The position numbers and the translations under genes were made by a program. From contig CAJXNF010000015.1 of NCBI GenBank assembly GCA_913056375.1, positions 1-19,131 of the forward strand: a stretch of 19,131 bases of DNA, read 5' to 3'. The notes under the pieces were generated by a model, which worked only from the letters and a program-made list of their open reading frames with translations, was not told the DNA's origin and ran no database searches. Below, one piece after another: positions 1-7,067 of this stretch. Numbering within the stretch: the stretch's first letter is position 1; every line of letters begins with the position of its first letter. The DNA is from an uncultured Pseudomonadota bacterium (GTDB taxonomy: Bacteria; SAR324; NAC60-12).

Positions 1-445
1 TCAATCCTTTCTTCAACGCCTCTAAATAGAGGGTTTCGCATTCTCCAGGTTCAAGATTCGCAGTCACGGCACTGGGATGCCCATGGTCCGTGGAAGTTGC
101 TCCCATCGACTTGAAAAAGGCTCTTCTTTGCATCAGTGCATTGAGATACCCTGTCCAATTCGTGGTATCTTCTCCGGTTAGCTGGCCGAGCAATGTGATA
201 TTTTCAGAAAAACCCTCGAATTCCGGATCAACCACCGGGTCAGGTCGGAAGGCGGTGATGACCCTTCCGTTCCATCCCGAATCAGCAATCGAACGGTGAT
301 GAACTAATTCATCCAAGGGTGATTCCGTGGTTGCCAGAACTTCAAGGTTGAACCGATCAAACAACGCTCTGGGCCGGAAGGATTCCTTGCTCAGTTTTTC
401 ACTGATTTGATCATAAGTGACGTCCATCAAAAATCCAATTTCCAT
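1..445 (-). pseudogene. uxaC: Glucuronate/uronate isomerase fragment (UxaC family), truncated at both ends
   Basis: UxaC interconverts glucuronate and fructuronate (or galacturonate and tagaturonate) in bacterial uronic acid catabolism. The minus-strand frame opens at an ATG at 445 (or 427) and runs off the left edge, about 148 codons. It reads FRPRALFDRFNLEVLATTES, then HHRSIADSGWNGRVITAFRPD, shown here in part, then GATSTDHGHPSAVTA, all of which match the middle of UxaC as I recall the family. The family is about 470 residues and its N-terminal third carries the HxH metal ligands (FDYHCHL region); here only some 20 residues precede the FRPRALF block, so that third is missing and an in-frame TGA lies just upstream. 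Bacterial metabolic genes of this type are not expected beside a phage portal. A decayed host gene or an assembly join are the likely readings. Family call is fairly sure; status as a pseudogene is inferred. Confidence 0.75.
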
Positions 446-546
446 TCATTTCATATTTGAAATTATTTCATAACCCGTCTCCAATAGACCAGCCGGTATT
501 AAAATATTTAGAATGTTGTGATGAAATCAACTTAGATTGCAGCTTT
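446..546. other. AT-rich junction between uxaC fragment and truncated portal
   Basis: About 100 bases lie between two truncated genes that read in the same direction. No gene, clear terminator or direct repeat is visible. One minus frame here ends in a protein-like tail (SKYFNTGWSIGDGL, stop at 468), which could be the end of another broken gene. The breakpoint between phage and bacterial DNA must lie somewhere in 428-560. Confidence 0.5.
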
Positions 547-1311
547 TCAGATCTGTAGGATCTTATGTACGAAAAGATCCATCTCGTTGAGCATCGTGGC
601 CATGCCATCGGTAGCTCCGCGATACCTTTTCCAGACCTCGTAGAAGGGTTGGAGGTAGCTCTGACCCCAACCTTCATTCAGCAAACGCTGCCTCCAGGGG
701 AGGAACAAACCATCGAAGCGAAGAACTCTGCTGCTGTGGACAAGCAGGTAATTGAGATCGTTCTCCTGGGTTAATGCCTTACTGGTTGAGATCCGGTAAA
801 GCTCTGGTTTCCTGTAGTTAAGGAAGTTGTAGTCGTTGGGAACGATCTCTCGACGCGAGAGTGGGACGAGATCAGCAACACCCCGGACACGCTCAGGAAC
901 AACAGGCTCACTAGGCTCAAGCCCATCATCGAGGACCAGAAATAATGCAGCTCCTCCATAGATTCGCTGTAATTTGAGCGCTTCTTCGATGTACGAGTAG
1001 AAGTCAATGTCCTCCAGGTAGTTCTCAAAGGATTTGAGAATGTCGTCGTAGCCTTCTGTTACTTCGCCCAGCTTGATGGTGGGCTGCTCAGTAACGGCAG
1101 CCTCAGCGTAGATGTCGATGACACGACGACACAAAGGGTCGTAATACAGCGCCTCAAGCTCTGCCTCAGACAATTGCTTGGGTGAACGAAGCGCGTAATA
1201 CTCGCTTTTATCCTTCTTTGTGCCAAGACCAGTGATGGCATTTACAAGCACACCATCATTGCGGATATCAGAATCCATCTTGATCTCTGGAGTTTCCGAA
1301 GATTCCGCCAA
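547..1311 (-). CDS. Phage portal protein, DUF1073 type, C-terminally truncated
   Basis: Portal proteins form the dodecameric ring through which DNA enters the capsid. The first 250 residues fit the DUF1073/phage portal family: an N-terminal block with DPLCRRVIDIYAEAA (about 77-91), LQRIYGGAALFLVLDDG (about 134-150), and the hallmark VHSSRVLRFDG (about 211-221). The frame stops after MDLFVHKILQI at residue 254, although family members are usually about 450-500 residues and continue into a helical core. The last few residues probably belong to foreign sequence after the junction. The listed start is a TTG with AAGG about 9 bases upstream; an ATG at 1278 is the alternative. It follows TerL and two small genes on the same strand, the normal head-gene order. 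Family call is confident; function of this truncated copy is doubtful. Confidence 0.75.
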   Translation of the reverse strand: MAESSETPEIKMDSDIRNDGVLVNAITGLGTKKDKSEYYALRSPKQLSEAELEALYYDPLCRRVIDIYAEAAVTEQPTIKLGEVTEGYDDILKSFENYLEDIDFYSYIEEALKLQRIYGGAALFLVLDDGLEPSEPVVPERVRGVADLVPLSRREIVPNDYNFLNYRKPELYRISTSKALTQENDLNYLLVHSSRVLRFDGLFLPWRQRLLNEGWGQSYLQPFYEVWKRYRGATDGMATMLNEMDLFVHKILQI

Positions 1312-1340
1312 AGTTTCGGCCTTAACTCATTAACTCTAAT

Positions 1341-1481
1341 CTAACAATCGTCTTTCAGTGGTAGATACCCTCTGGACCTTGTTAGTAAATACGAATTCAG
1401 GTTTTGGTAACTGGTTTTTCCTTCCAGCCATTCCCTGCGCCACTGTTGGATGAGCGCAGGTGTCAAACGAGGTTGCGTCAA
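1341..1481 (-). CDS. Small 46-aa protein, TTG start, between portal and head genes
   Basis: A TTG at 1481 lies directly after the TGA stop of the preceding gene and opens a 46-codon frame (TQPRLTPALIQQWRREWLEG, then YQNLNSYLLTRSRGYLPLKD). Composition is balanced and protein-like, with Trp and Tyr and no shadow-like repeats, and the frame fills the gap between the 72-aa gene and the portal. No family recognised. The non-ATG start and the short length keep confidence moderate; a competing ATG frame of 31 codons in the same place looks less convincing. Confidence 0.5.
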   Translation of the reverse strand: MTQPRLTPALIQQWRREWLEGKTSYQNLNSYLLTRSRGYLPLKDDC

Positions 1482-1700
1482 TCAGAAGTAACCAAGGCGT
1501 GTGAGCAGAGCTTTCAGCGCTGAGGCCTTTTCTTGGTGGTATCGCTGTAATTCCTTCAAGGAATCACCGAGATCTTCGTGAAAGTACTTGTCGAACTGAT
1601 CCTCATCAGAATATTCCGAGATGCAATCCATCAGACCGCTCTTCATCTTCTTGCGGTACTGCGGATTAGAAATCGTGTAGGCGCTTAAATCAACTTCCAT
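1482..1700 (-). CDS. Small acidic head-region protein, 72 aa
   Basis: The start ATG overlaps the TerL stop (TAATG), so translation is probably coupled to the terminase. The protein is charged and helical, with an acidic middle (SEYSDEDQFDKYFHEDLGD) and a C-terminal helix rich in Gln, Lys and Leu. No transmembrane segment or known motif. Its place between terminase and portal suggests a packaging or head accessory, but that is only context. I do not recognise a family. Confidence 0.7.
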   Translation of the reverse strand: MEVDLSAYTISNPQYRKKMKSGLMDCISEYSDEDQFDKYFHEDLGDSLKELQRYHQEKASALKALLTRLGYF

Positions 1701-3112
1701 TAGATGAGGTCAAGCCAATCGGTTGTGGGAGTTGTAGCAACAACTGAGAGTGCAAGTGCGAGCGCCATCACCGAGTCATCGTGTGCGCCATCACCTGCTT
1801 GCCTATCACCAGTTTCTAACTGCCTGAACATCAGCATCTCCTGATAGAAGGGATCTCTTGGAACCTTCAGCTCCTCTCGTTCCAGGAAATAAGTAATGCG
1901 ATCAGTATTTGAGATTTTGTTTGGTCGGTTGGTGTTGTAGGGCTCAACCATGTACTTCGCTAGAGCCTTTGAGAGGATCTCAGATACGACAGCTCCAACA
2001 CCGTTCTTCTCAACGATGACCTTCGAAGGGCTGAAGTTCTCTGCCTGCTCAATAATCTGCTGGATGCACCAGTCCGATGACTTGTATCGGACGCGGAACA
2101 GATTGACTACTTGGTATGGGGCAGTCGTAATGTCCAGGACAACGGAGCACCAGTAGTCGTCACCTCCACCAGCAGGGTCGATCGCCATGATGTAATCACG
2201 GTTGATCAGTCCTGACTCAATAGTTTTTCCGTGACACGCCTTCTCCACCAGTTCAGGTGGAAATACCTGAGCATCGGAGGCGACATAGTCCATCTCATAT
2301 TCCTGCCTCCACGCTCTGTCAGTCAGCTTCGCCTTAGCCTTCGTCTTTGCAGCCCAATCAGGATCCGCCGCATAGATCGGAATATCCGAGTAATGGATCT
2401 TGAAACGATTCCACCCGTCGTCCTCACCGTGCCAGAGGTTGGCGAACATATTGCCCATCCCATTCGGGGTGGACAAAAGTATGAGCTTGGCTTTCTCACC
2501 GAGCGTTGCCATCGTCGGCTGTGCCGCCGTGTAGATCTCGTCTGCTCCATCGAGGAAAGCGGCCTCGTCGAGCACCACCACGGAAACAGAAGGGATACCA
2601 CGGGCGGCTCTCGGAGTAGCGGGAAGGAAGTAGATGGTTCCGAGTCCTTTGAACGACAGTTCACTGTTGGATTCGGTGGTGAACTCGATTGACGAGTCCT
2701 CGATGCTTGCGGCCTGGGCTCTGATCCGTTTACCAAGAGCGCCAGAGTCAGTGGCTGTCTTTGAGAAGACCACTGCTGCGAAGCCCGGTTCAGTAAGGGC
2801 GCGACACAGCAGGTAGGAACAGACCGTTTCAGAAGCGCCGACCTGGCGGGACTTCAAAACGATCGTGTACTGGTGAGAACAGATCGAATCGATCAGCTTC
2901 TTCTGGATGTCGAAGGGCTGAAACGGTTTGACGCTGCCAGACGTTCTGATCCACGTCAGTGGAGCAAACTCATTCCACTTATCGGCGGTCGGGAATTTAG
3001 GTTTGAAACCAACAGCAGTTGATGTAAGGCGTTTCTCAGCTGCCTCTTGCTCACGCTGCTCCTGTAATTTCTCTAACCTCTCCAACCGGGTTAAGTGTCT
3101 GGCGTTGGGCAT
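1700..3112 (-). CDS. terL: Terminase large subunit (packaging ATPase-nuclease)
   Basis: TerL drives DNA into the prohead and cuts the concatemer. The 470-residue length is typical. ATPase domain: Walker A variant LKSRQVGASE (about 86-95), Walker B VVVLDEAAF (178-186) with catalytic Glu, and coupling motif STPNGMGN (about 214-221). RNase H-like nuclease domain: AIDPAGGGDD (Asp312), VIVEKNGVG (Glu368) and GAHDDSVMA (Asp445/446), the three acidic positions that bind metal. The N-terminal 60 bases overlap the TerS coding end out of frame, an unusually long overlap; the next ATG lies past the Walker motifs, so this start stands unless a non-ATG codon is used. The downstream 72-aa gene is coupled by TAATG. 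Very confident. Confidence 0.95.
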   Translation of the reverse strand: MPNARHLTRLERLEKLQEQREQEAAEKRLTSTAVGFKPKFPTADKWNEFAPLTWIRTSGSVKPFQPFDIQKKLIDSICSHQYTIVLKSRQVGASETVCSYLLCRALTEPGFAAVVFSKTATDSGALGKRIRAQAASIEDSSIEFTTESNSELSFKGLGTIYFLPATPRAARGIPSVSVVVLDEAAFLDGADEIYTAAQPTMATLGEKAKLILLSTPNGMGNMFANLWHGEDDGWNRFKIHYSDIPIYAADPDWAAKTKAKAKLTDRAWRQEYEMDYVASDAQVFPPELVEKACHGKTIESGLINRDYIMAIDPAGGGDDYWCSVVLDITTAPYQVVNLFRVRYKSSDWCIQQIIEQAENFSPSKVIVEKNGVGAVVSEILSKALAKYMVEPYNTNRPNKISNTDRITYFLEREELKVPRDPFYQEMLMFRQLETGDRQAGDGAHDDSVMALALALSVVATTPTTDWLDLI

Positions 3113-3479
3113 TTGCCTCTAGCTGTTCAATCCGACGCTCAATGGTTCTGGCCTCATATTGTTTATGAGCAGAGTCAATGAGGATCTTGATCGCCTGCAC
3201 TTTAACGTTGACAGCGATGTCAGGATCTTCGGAATCAATGATCTCACGGAGCTTCTGGATGGCTTCTGGGAGCGCCTCAGAAGTCACACCGAATGATCGG
3301 TGAAAGATCTCCTGTTGATAATCCCAGATCGCGTTATTAAATTCTTCCAGTTGCTTCCAAGCACGGATCCCTTCGGTCGAGCACTTTGCCCGTTTAGCTG
3401 CATCACGCCAAGTAAAACCAGCAGCAAGAGCCTGTGCTGCCAAGACCTGGCGCTCATTCAGTTCCTTGGGACGATCCAT
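3051..3479 (-). CDS. terS: Terminase small subunit (DNA-recognition)
   Basis: TerS recognises phage DNA and recruits TerL. The protein has 142 residues, normal for the family. A helix-turn-helix lies near the N terminus (FTWRDAAKRAKCSTEGIRAWKQ region, about 23-43), after an ERQ-x-LAAQALAAG helix, as in many TerS proteins. The middle is helical (AVNVKVQAIKILIDSAHKQY), likely the oligomerisation core, and the tail is charged (ARTIERRIEQLEANAQRQ). It sits directly upstream of terL and overlaps it by 62 bases. The assignment rests on the helix-turn-helix and position, since TerS sequences diverge strongly. Confidence 0.8.
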   Translation of the reverse strand: MDRPKELNERQVLAAQALAAGFTWRDAAKRAKCSTEGIRAWKQLEEFNNAIWDYQQEIFHRSFGVTSEALPEAIQKLREIIDSEDPDIAVNVKVQAIKILIDSAHKQYEARTIERRIEQLEANAQRQTLNPVGEVREITGAA

Positions 3480-3666
3480 AACAGCTAGTCAGATTTTTAG
3501 CCGCCTCATATGCAGCCCATCGCATTGCTGCGGGCTGGAGAAGCAAAGCAAGGCGTGCAAGTTCTTTGGTGACTTCGAGAAGTTCATCACGCTCCAACTT
3601 ATCAATGCCTTTCATCATCTGCGCATAACGCAGTTGATCATTGACGCTGGGTTCAATCGTCCTCAT
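3454..3666 (-). CDS. Helical 70-aa protein upstream of terS
   Basis: The preferred start is the ATG at 3666, 14 bases inside the end of the upstream gene, with the frame ending 26 bases inside terS. An ATG at 3708 would add 14 residues that overlap the upstream acidic tail. The protein is almost wholly helical: QLRYAQMMKGIDKLERDELL then EVTKELARLALLLQPAAMRW. The pattern of a helix, a Leu-x-Arg-Asp/Glu turn and a second helix faintly recalls small cyanobacterial NblA-like proteins, but the key NblA residues are not evident and I would not name it so. Role unknown; it is in the packaging operon. Confidence 0.65.
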   Translation of the reverse strand: MRTIEPSVNDQLRYAQMMKGIDKLERDELLEVTKELARLALLLQPAAMRWAAYEAAKNLTSCYGSSQGTE

Positions 3667-4057
3667 CAAATTCCTCTTCAGAGTCCAGGCCCTCATGCTG
3701 TTCAGCAAGGGCTGATCCGATTCGAGACATAAGAACCTTGGCGCAGGTCAACACATCGGTGTCGTCTCCTGACTTGATGCTCTTTTTGATTCGTCGGAAA
3801 AGTTGTTTGTTCTCAGTGCGGGAGTGTCGGGATTCCTCTAGGCAAATGCCGATGATCTCCTCCATCTGGCTGTAGGGAGCTTCTGTGGCGACCTTGCGTG
3901 TGTACGCATAGGTGAGTACAGAAGCCAATCCCCATTCGTCGTAACTTCGGACAAGCTCGCCCTCATCACTTATCTCCTCAAATTGCTGAGCAAGTGGATG
4001 ACGATAGTCAGTTGGGATCAGCGACAGTGGTACCGCGCAGTCCGTGACATACTCCAT
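3653..4057 (-). CDS. Hypothetical 134-aa protein with acidic tail
   Basis: First sizeable gene of the packaging operon as read on the minus strand. It is soluble with an N-terminal part rich in Tyr and Asp (RSYDEWGLASVLTYAYTRKV), a helical middle with basic residues (LFRRIKKSIKSGDDTDVL), and a strongly acidic C terminus (GLDSEEEFDEDD). Acidic tails of this kind occur in proteins that mimic or contact nucleic-acid binding partners, but nothing more specific can be said. It overlaps the next gene by 14 bases. No recognised family. Confidence 0.7.
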   Translation of the reverse strand: MEYVTDCAVPLSLIPTDYRHPLAQQFEEISDEGELVRSYDEWGLASVLTYAYTRKVATEAPYSQMEEIIGICLEESRHSRTENKQLFRRIKKSIKSGDDTDVLTCAKVLMSRIGSALAEQHEGLDSEEEFDEDD

Positions 4058-4089
4058 GAGACAAGGGGTACATAACCCATCTAAGCGCG

Positions 4090-4263
4090 TTAAGCCGCGA
4101 TGTGATTTGCAGCAACCCCTTGGTAGCGAATTACACGGTATGGCTCGTCATTCTTGATGAAGTTGTTGTTCGCAAATTCGATATCTGAATCTGAAATAGC
4201 TCGAATCTCGTATAAGGTTCCTGACGGCTCAGTTATCTTGCACATCACAGCGGAAGGGAACAT
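4090..4263 (-). CDS. Small 57-aa protein
   Basis: Frame from the ATG at 4263 (MFPSAVMCKITEPSGTLYEI) to TAA at 4090; a second ATG seven codons in (4245) is an alternative start. The sequence is a plausible small beta-rich fold (GTLYEIRAISDSDIEF, then PYRVIRYQGVAANHI). No Shine-Dalgarno is clear for either start. No family recognised. It fills a gap between two better supported genes on the same strand. Confidence 0.5.
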   Translation of the reverse strand: MFPSAVMCKITEPSGTLYEIRAISDSDIEFANNNFIKNDEPYRVIRYQGVAANHIAA

Positions 4264-4324
4264 TCTGTCTTACTCGGCGATACTCACCATAACGAGGTTT
4301 GAGTAAGCCTGCATCGTTCAGATC

Positions 4325-4519
4325 CTAGTCATCCCAGTCATTGTCGTACACCGCAACGTTCTTGAAATTGCTTGATTTAGGTTCAGGTTTGCGGGTCTGT
4401 TGGATACGAACCAAAGCGAAACCAAAACGATGAAGCAGGCGTGAGAGCACGACTTGCAAGCTTTCCATGATTACATCGCGTTTATTCAGTTTTACATATC
4501 GGTAGAGGTAGCTTGGCAT
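4325..4519 (-). CDS. Small protein, 64 aa (or 47 aa from inner ATG)
   Basis: The frame can start at 4519, one base after the U-tract of the terminator at 4520-4552, or at the inner ATG at 4468 (MESLQVVLSRLLHRFGFALV). The inner start gives an amphipathic helix followed by a polar tail ending in YDNDWDD. Placement right behind a terminator implies either read-through or a separate promoter. Start undecided; no family recognised. Confidence 0.5.
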   Translation of the reverse strand: MPSYLYRYVKLNKRDVIMESLQVVLSRLLHRFGFALVRIQQTRKPEPKSSNFKNVAVYDNDWDD

Positions 4520-4552
4520 TAAAAAACCGGGGTAGGTGAACCTATCCCCGGT
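4520..4552 (-). terminator. Rho-independent terminator closing the 4590-5663 cassette
   Basis: On the minus strand a GC-rich stem (ACCGGGG with CCCCGGT, plus five more pairs after a one-base bulge) is followed by six U residues. It lies downstream of the last tiny gene of the cassette. Confidence 0.8.
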
Positions 4553-4589
4553 ATTAGGCAGGATTAACCTGAGCCCTTCCGCAAAAATC

Positions 4590-4658
4590 TTAACGCGGAC
4601 TATAGAACCAGTACATCAGACGATCGAAGAAACGCTCAAAGGGATTAAGGCGCGTCAT
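4590..4658 (-). CDS. Possible 22-aa aromatic/basic peptide
   Basis: ATG at 4658 lies inside the end of the 45-aa gene (overlap of 14 bases), giving a 22-residue peptide beginning MTRLNPFERFFDRLMYWFY. It is amphipathic and rich in Phe, Tyr and Arg, like a membrane-surface helix. The frame is also open further upstream, so this could be a chance tail. The terminator follows 37 bases on. Low confidence. Confidence 0.25.
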   Translation of the reverse strand: MTRLNPFERFFDRLMYWFYSPR

Positions 4659-4782
4659 CAAACGATAGATCCCACTCCTGCGCGAGGGCTTGTGCTTCAT
4701 CATTTCTTGCTTCATCCAATAGGTCAAGGACTCGTTGGCAGATCCAAGCTTCGTTGACATCGTCGACTGATAAGACTTGCAT
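4645..4782 (-). CDS. Acidic 45-aa protein
   Basis: Reads MQVLSVDDVNEAWICQRVLD then LLDEARNDEAQALAQEWDLS, ending FDDAP. It is a well-formed acidic helical mini-protein, unlike the basic frames overlapping it. It starts 21 bases after the previous gene's stop and is fifth in the cassette. Small acidic phage proteins often bind host enzymes, but no specific target can be read here. Confidence 0.55.
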   Translation of the reverse strand: MQVLSVDDVNEAWICQRVLDLLDEARNDEAQALAQEWDLSFDDAP

Positions 4783-4802
4783 GTCGATCTCATTTGCTTC
4801 TC

Positions 4803-4982
4803 TTACAACGTATCTGTTTTGATGCCAAGAGCAGCTTCGGTTGCCCGAACCTCTACTCTGGTTGCCGCAGAAACACCGGCATCAGCAATCGTGATCAGTG
4901 TTTCAAGTAGCGAAACTGAATGAGGCTTGAGTGCTTCAAAGAAGAAGCTGGCGAAGAGAAGACGTTCTTTGGTTTTAGTCAT
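4803..4982 (-). CDS. Hypothetical 59-aa helical protein
   Basis: The start is the ATG at 4982, which overlaps the upstream stop as ATGA; a longer frame upstream is a shadow of that gene. Sequence MTKTKERLLFASFFFEALKP leads into a hydrophobic helical core (SVSLLETLITIADAGVSAAT). The FASFFFEAL stretch is hydrophobic but too short for a confident membrane segment. No family recognised. Coupled member of the cassette. Confidence 0.65.
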   Translation of the reverse strand: MTKTKERLLFASFFFEALKPHSVSLLETLITIADAGVSAATRVEVRATEAALGIKTDTL

Positions 4983-5266
4983 TGGTGCTCCATTTCGAGG
5001 ATTTCTTGAATGGCTCTCTTGTAACCGTCCCAGTAAATGGCCTGGTGATCTCGATCCTGTCCCCTGAATTCCTTCAGAGAATCCATCTGACGAGCATGAG
5101 CCCACCGCAGCAGACTGGTGATGCTGCTTTTACGCACATCAAGGTTGGGATCGTCCGGCTTATGAAACAGATCCTTGAGATCAGTTACCGGTTTTGGAGC
5201 AGGTGTTGCAGTGGCCTGAGTAGACCACTGACGTTCAAATGCGGAACGATCTTGAGTAGTGAACAT
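4979..5266 (-). CDS. Hypothetical 95-aa protein
   Basis: N-terminal third is low-complexity (ATATPAPKPVTDL), suggesting a linker, followed by a charged helical domain (SITSLLRWAHARQMDSLKEF and AIYWDGYKRAIQEILEMEHQ). The stop overlaps the next start as ATGA and its own start touches the end of the upstream gene at 5266. No catalytic motif or known family. Function unknown; part of the leader-controlled cassette 4590-5663. Confidence 0.7.
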   Translation of the reverse strand: MFTTQDRSAFERQWSTQATATPAPKPVTDLKDLFHKPDDPNLDVRKSSITSLLRWAHARQMDSLKEFRGQDRDHQAIYWDGYKRAIQEILEMEHQ

Positions 5267-5457
5267 CAGACAGCAGCGGCTTGATTTTCGATAAAGCGTT
5301 GGAAAGCACCACGCCGTACCCTGTGAGTGCGGGTCGGCTTGTACTTCTGATCAGTGATGTAGACCTTCTTGCCGTTGCGGAAGAAGAAGAGACCACCTCG
5401 TTCTCCTTTGTGGATCTCGGCGTCGTCAGGGACCAGGCTGAAGTGAGTTTGAGTCAT
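5266..5457 (-). CDS. Hypothetical basic 63-aa protein
   Basis: The start is the ATG at 5457, giving an ATGA overlap with the upstream gene; the longer frame from 5496 is not needed. The protein is beta-rich and basic: GLFFFRNGKKVYITDQKYKP then RTHRVRRGAFQRFIENQAAA. This could be a small nucleic-acid binding fold, but no known motif is present. Confidence 0.7.
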   Translation of the reverse strand: MTQTHFSLVPDDAEIHKGERGGLFFFRNGKKVYITDQKYKPTRTHRVRRGAFQRFIENQAAAV

Positions 5458-5663
5458 TGGTTGGCGATGGTGTAGTTGTTGCAGAAGTTGTCCCACTCGA
5501 TCTTGTGAAGACCACGCTCGTTATGGATGCCTTTGATCACCCAGAGGGGTTGTCGATCGGCTTTCAAGGGTCGTTCAACCGTGAGCAGAATGAATGGCTC
5601 GTTGTCGCAATCTCTGGTGACAGTGCGACCAATCAGATCGCGGAGTTTGATTGTGTTTGCCAT
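5454..5663 (-). CDS. Hypothetical 69-aa protein, first gene of leader-controlled cassette
   Basis: Starts MANTIKLRDLIGRTVTRDCD and ends IEWDNFCNNYTIANQ. The start is fixed by the pyrimidine-rich leader a few bases upstream (5667-5677) and by the loss of protein-like composition before it, even though the frame stays open to 5960. Small mixed alpha/beta protein with one PLWVIKGI strand. It heads a chain of overlapping genes down to 4590. No family recognised. Confidence 0.7.
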   Translation of the reverse strand: MANTIKLRDLIGRTVTRDCDNEPFILLTVERPLKADRQPLWVIKGIHNERGLHKIEWDNFCNNYTIANQ

Positions 5664-5666
5664 TAG

Positions 5667-5677
5667 GTGAGAGAGAG
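5667..5677 (-). promoter_or_regulatory. Pyrimidine-rich leader (CTCTCTCTCAC) before 69-aa gene
   Basis: The mRNA reads CTCTCTCTCAC ending three bases before the ATG region of the 69-aa gene. This is one of nine copies in the window. No Shine-Dalgarno is present. Confidence 0.65.
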
Positions 5678-5796
5678 GGAAGAACAAATAAAGGGGGGCT
5701 GGTCTTACGGCAGCGTCCTTACTTCCGGCCAATACGCCATGTCCGGCTGGAATCACCGGAGTCCTCGATGGGACCGCGCATACCTGGAGAGGCCCG

Positions 5797-5820
5797 GAGA
5801 TGCAGTAACAGCTGCATCTC
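5797..5820. other. 9-bp perfect hairpin in the 5664-5904 intergenic stretch
   Basis: GAGATGCAG and CTGCATCTC are separated by six bases, with no U-tract on either strand, so it is not a simple terminator. It lies in 240 bases without a convincing gene between DUF932 and the 69-aa gene. Next to it is the 11-mer CTCACCAACCG (5818-5828), which recurs at 7103-7113 on the other side of the DUF932 gene. Confidence 0.6.
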
Positions 5821-5904
5821 ACCAACCGCTTGACCCGAGCAGTTGCAGGCATCACTGCAGAGGACGCGTTTGGGGTGACATTGACCACCCCGCCCGCCAG
5901 CAGA

Positions 5905-6987
5905 TCAGACGAGAGCCAGCAGGGAGTTGCGGGCTCGGTCGATGCGCTTCGCACTGGCACCGCCGTAGAGAGCTTCCAGGCGTGTGCGGGCTTTGTCGGT
6001 GACGCTGCGGCTCATCCCACGGTTGCGACCTCGGTCATGGGTCTCGAACTGGGTGATGGCCTGGAACAGTCCCCAGGCAGTGCCCTTCTCGACGCCGTAA
6101 CCCGTGTCACCTCTGTAATGCGAGTCGATGACATCGATGTGGGAAAGATCAGTAAGCAGACGCGGACGCGTTGCCCCGCTGTTCTTATCCGTAATAGGAC
6201 GAGACAGGTCATCGGAATAGGTGTGCTCCAGGACTGCTTTGGCTTGCTCAGAGCTGAGGCGCAGCGTTGTCAGAGGTCGCAGGGACTGAAGATCGGTCTC
6301 GAACTTCTGCTGTTCGACGTTGATCAGACGGGGCAGAGCCTCAGCGAATGCTGTGACGGATGCGGTGTGACGCATGACCATTCCTGCACCCTCTTGTTTG
6401 GCACGGCTGGCACCTTTGTTGCAGAGGTAGTTGATCTGGTTGGCGCACTGCAGTCGGACGTCTGAGAAGAAGACGCCGAAGGCAGAGGAGCCATCAAAGG
6501 AGTTGAAGGCGTGGAGATAGCGACGGACCTTGTCACCTGAGGTGACTTCGCCTTCGATGTCGCAGCGAGCGGAGACAAACACCTTCTTGCCACCACGAAT
6601 GGTGAGGATGTTGTCGATCTCGACGTTCTCCCGCAGGTAGTCGAACAGCATGATCAGTGCGTCGTTTTGCACTGGGGTGTAGTTGCTGCTCATGACACCG
6701 AGGGAGACGCCTGTGTCCTCACGCACAAGGTGGCAGTGCTCGTCGTCGACGCGTGTCTCGCCGTTGTGCTGATAGGTGCTGACAACCTTGTCGACCTTGA
6801 AGTCGGCATCGGCCATGCGGAAGGCTTCGGAGGCGGACACGTTCTCGGTGATGAGCGTTCCGCCCGCTTGTGCAACCAGGGGATTGACCTGATAACCATT
6901 CGCCTTGTACTTGCCATAGACCATTGCCTCCTTTTCTCGGGAGTATTGGGTGCTGACGGCGTTCGCGTAGATGAGTTGCGTAGTCAT
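5905..6987 (-). CDS. DUF932 / phage-plasmid-like protein (TIGR03299 type)
   Basis: DUF932 proteins are common on phages and plasmids and of unresolved function; they are often early or highly expressed genes near recombination functions. The protein has 360 residues from the ATG at 6987, close to the family norm. Typical features visible: the SNYTPVQNDALIMLFDYL block, EIDNILTIRGGKKVFVSARC strand region, SFDGSSAFGVFFSDVRLQCANQ (quoted in part) where phage relatives have a conserved Asn before a run with a Cys, and a C-terminal GTAWGLFQAITQFETHDRGR segment. The start at 6987 is chosen over 7050 because the earlier codons translate the untranslated leader at 6999-7010. It stands alone between two intergenic regions with hairpins, palindromes and repeats, suggesting separate control. 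Confidence 0.85.
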   Translation of the reverse strand: MTTQLIYANAVSTQYSREKEAMVYGKYKANGYQVNPLVAQAGGTLITENVSASEAFRMADADFKVDKVVSTYQHNGETRVDDEHCHLVREDTGVSLGVMSSNYTPVQNDALIMLFDYLRENVEIDNILTIRGGKKVFVSARCDIEGEVTSGDKVRRYLHAFNSFDGSSAFGVFFSDVRLQCANQINYLCNKGASRAKQEGAGMVMRHTASVTAFAEALPRLINVEQQKFETDLQSLRPLTTLRLSSEQAKAVLEHTYSDDLSRPITDKNSGATRPRLLTDLSHIDVIDSHYRGDTGYGVEKGTAWGLFQAITQFETHDRGRNRGMSRSVTDKARTRLEALYGGASAKRIDRARNSLLALV

Positions 6988-6998
6988 GGGGCAGTTGA

Positions 6999-7010
6999 GT
7001 GAGAGAGATA
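6999..7010 (-). promoter_or_regulatory. Leader TATCTCTCTCAC before DUF932 gene
   Basis: mRNA reads GGACG-GGCAA-CGTCC hairpin, then TCGTATCTCTCTCAC, then 11 bases to the ATG. The hairpin plus leader arrangement is shared with 7136-7150. Confidence 0.65.
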
Positions 7011-7051
7011 CGAGGACGTTGCCCGTCCTATAGAGGATACGGGGATCCACC

Positions 7052-7067
7052 CAACCTGTCTAGGTTG
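7052..7067. promoter_or_regulatory. Palindrome CAACCT-N4-AGGTTG, operator candidate (copy 1)
   Basis: Perfect 6+6 inverted repeat with 4-base spacer, about 65 bases upstream of the DUF932 start. Copy 2 is at 16712-16727 with a different spacer, which argues for conserved half-sites bound by a dimeric regulator. Confidence 0.5.

Noticed and set aside
1341..1440. 31-codon ATG frame (MAGRKNQLPKPEFVFTNKVQ)
   Set aside because: It competes with the 46-codon TTG frame, which abuts the upstream stop and has better protein-like composition.
5664..5960. Upstream extension of the 69-aa gene to 168 codons
   Set aside because: The extra part translates the leader and hairpins and overlaps the DUF932 end; the leader fixes the start at 5663.
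5667..6465. Long open plus-strand frames opposite the DUF932 gene
   Set aside because: They mirror the codon pattern of the minus-strand DUF932 gene, lack start signals, and their composition is not protein-like.
7018..7034. T7-like promoter (CTCTATAGGACG on the minus strand)
   Set aside because: Only the CTATAGGA core matches; no second copy and no phage RNA polymerase gene in view.
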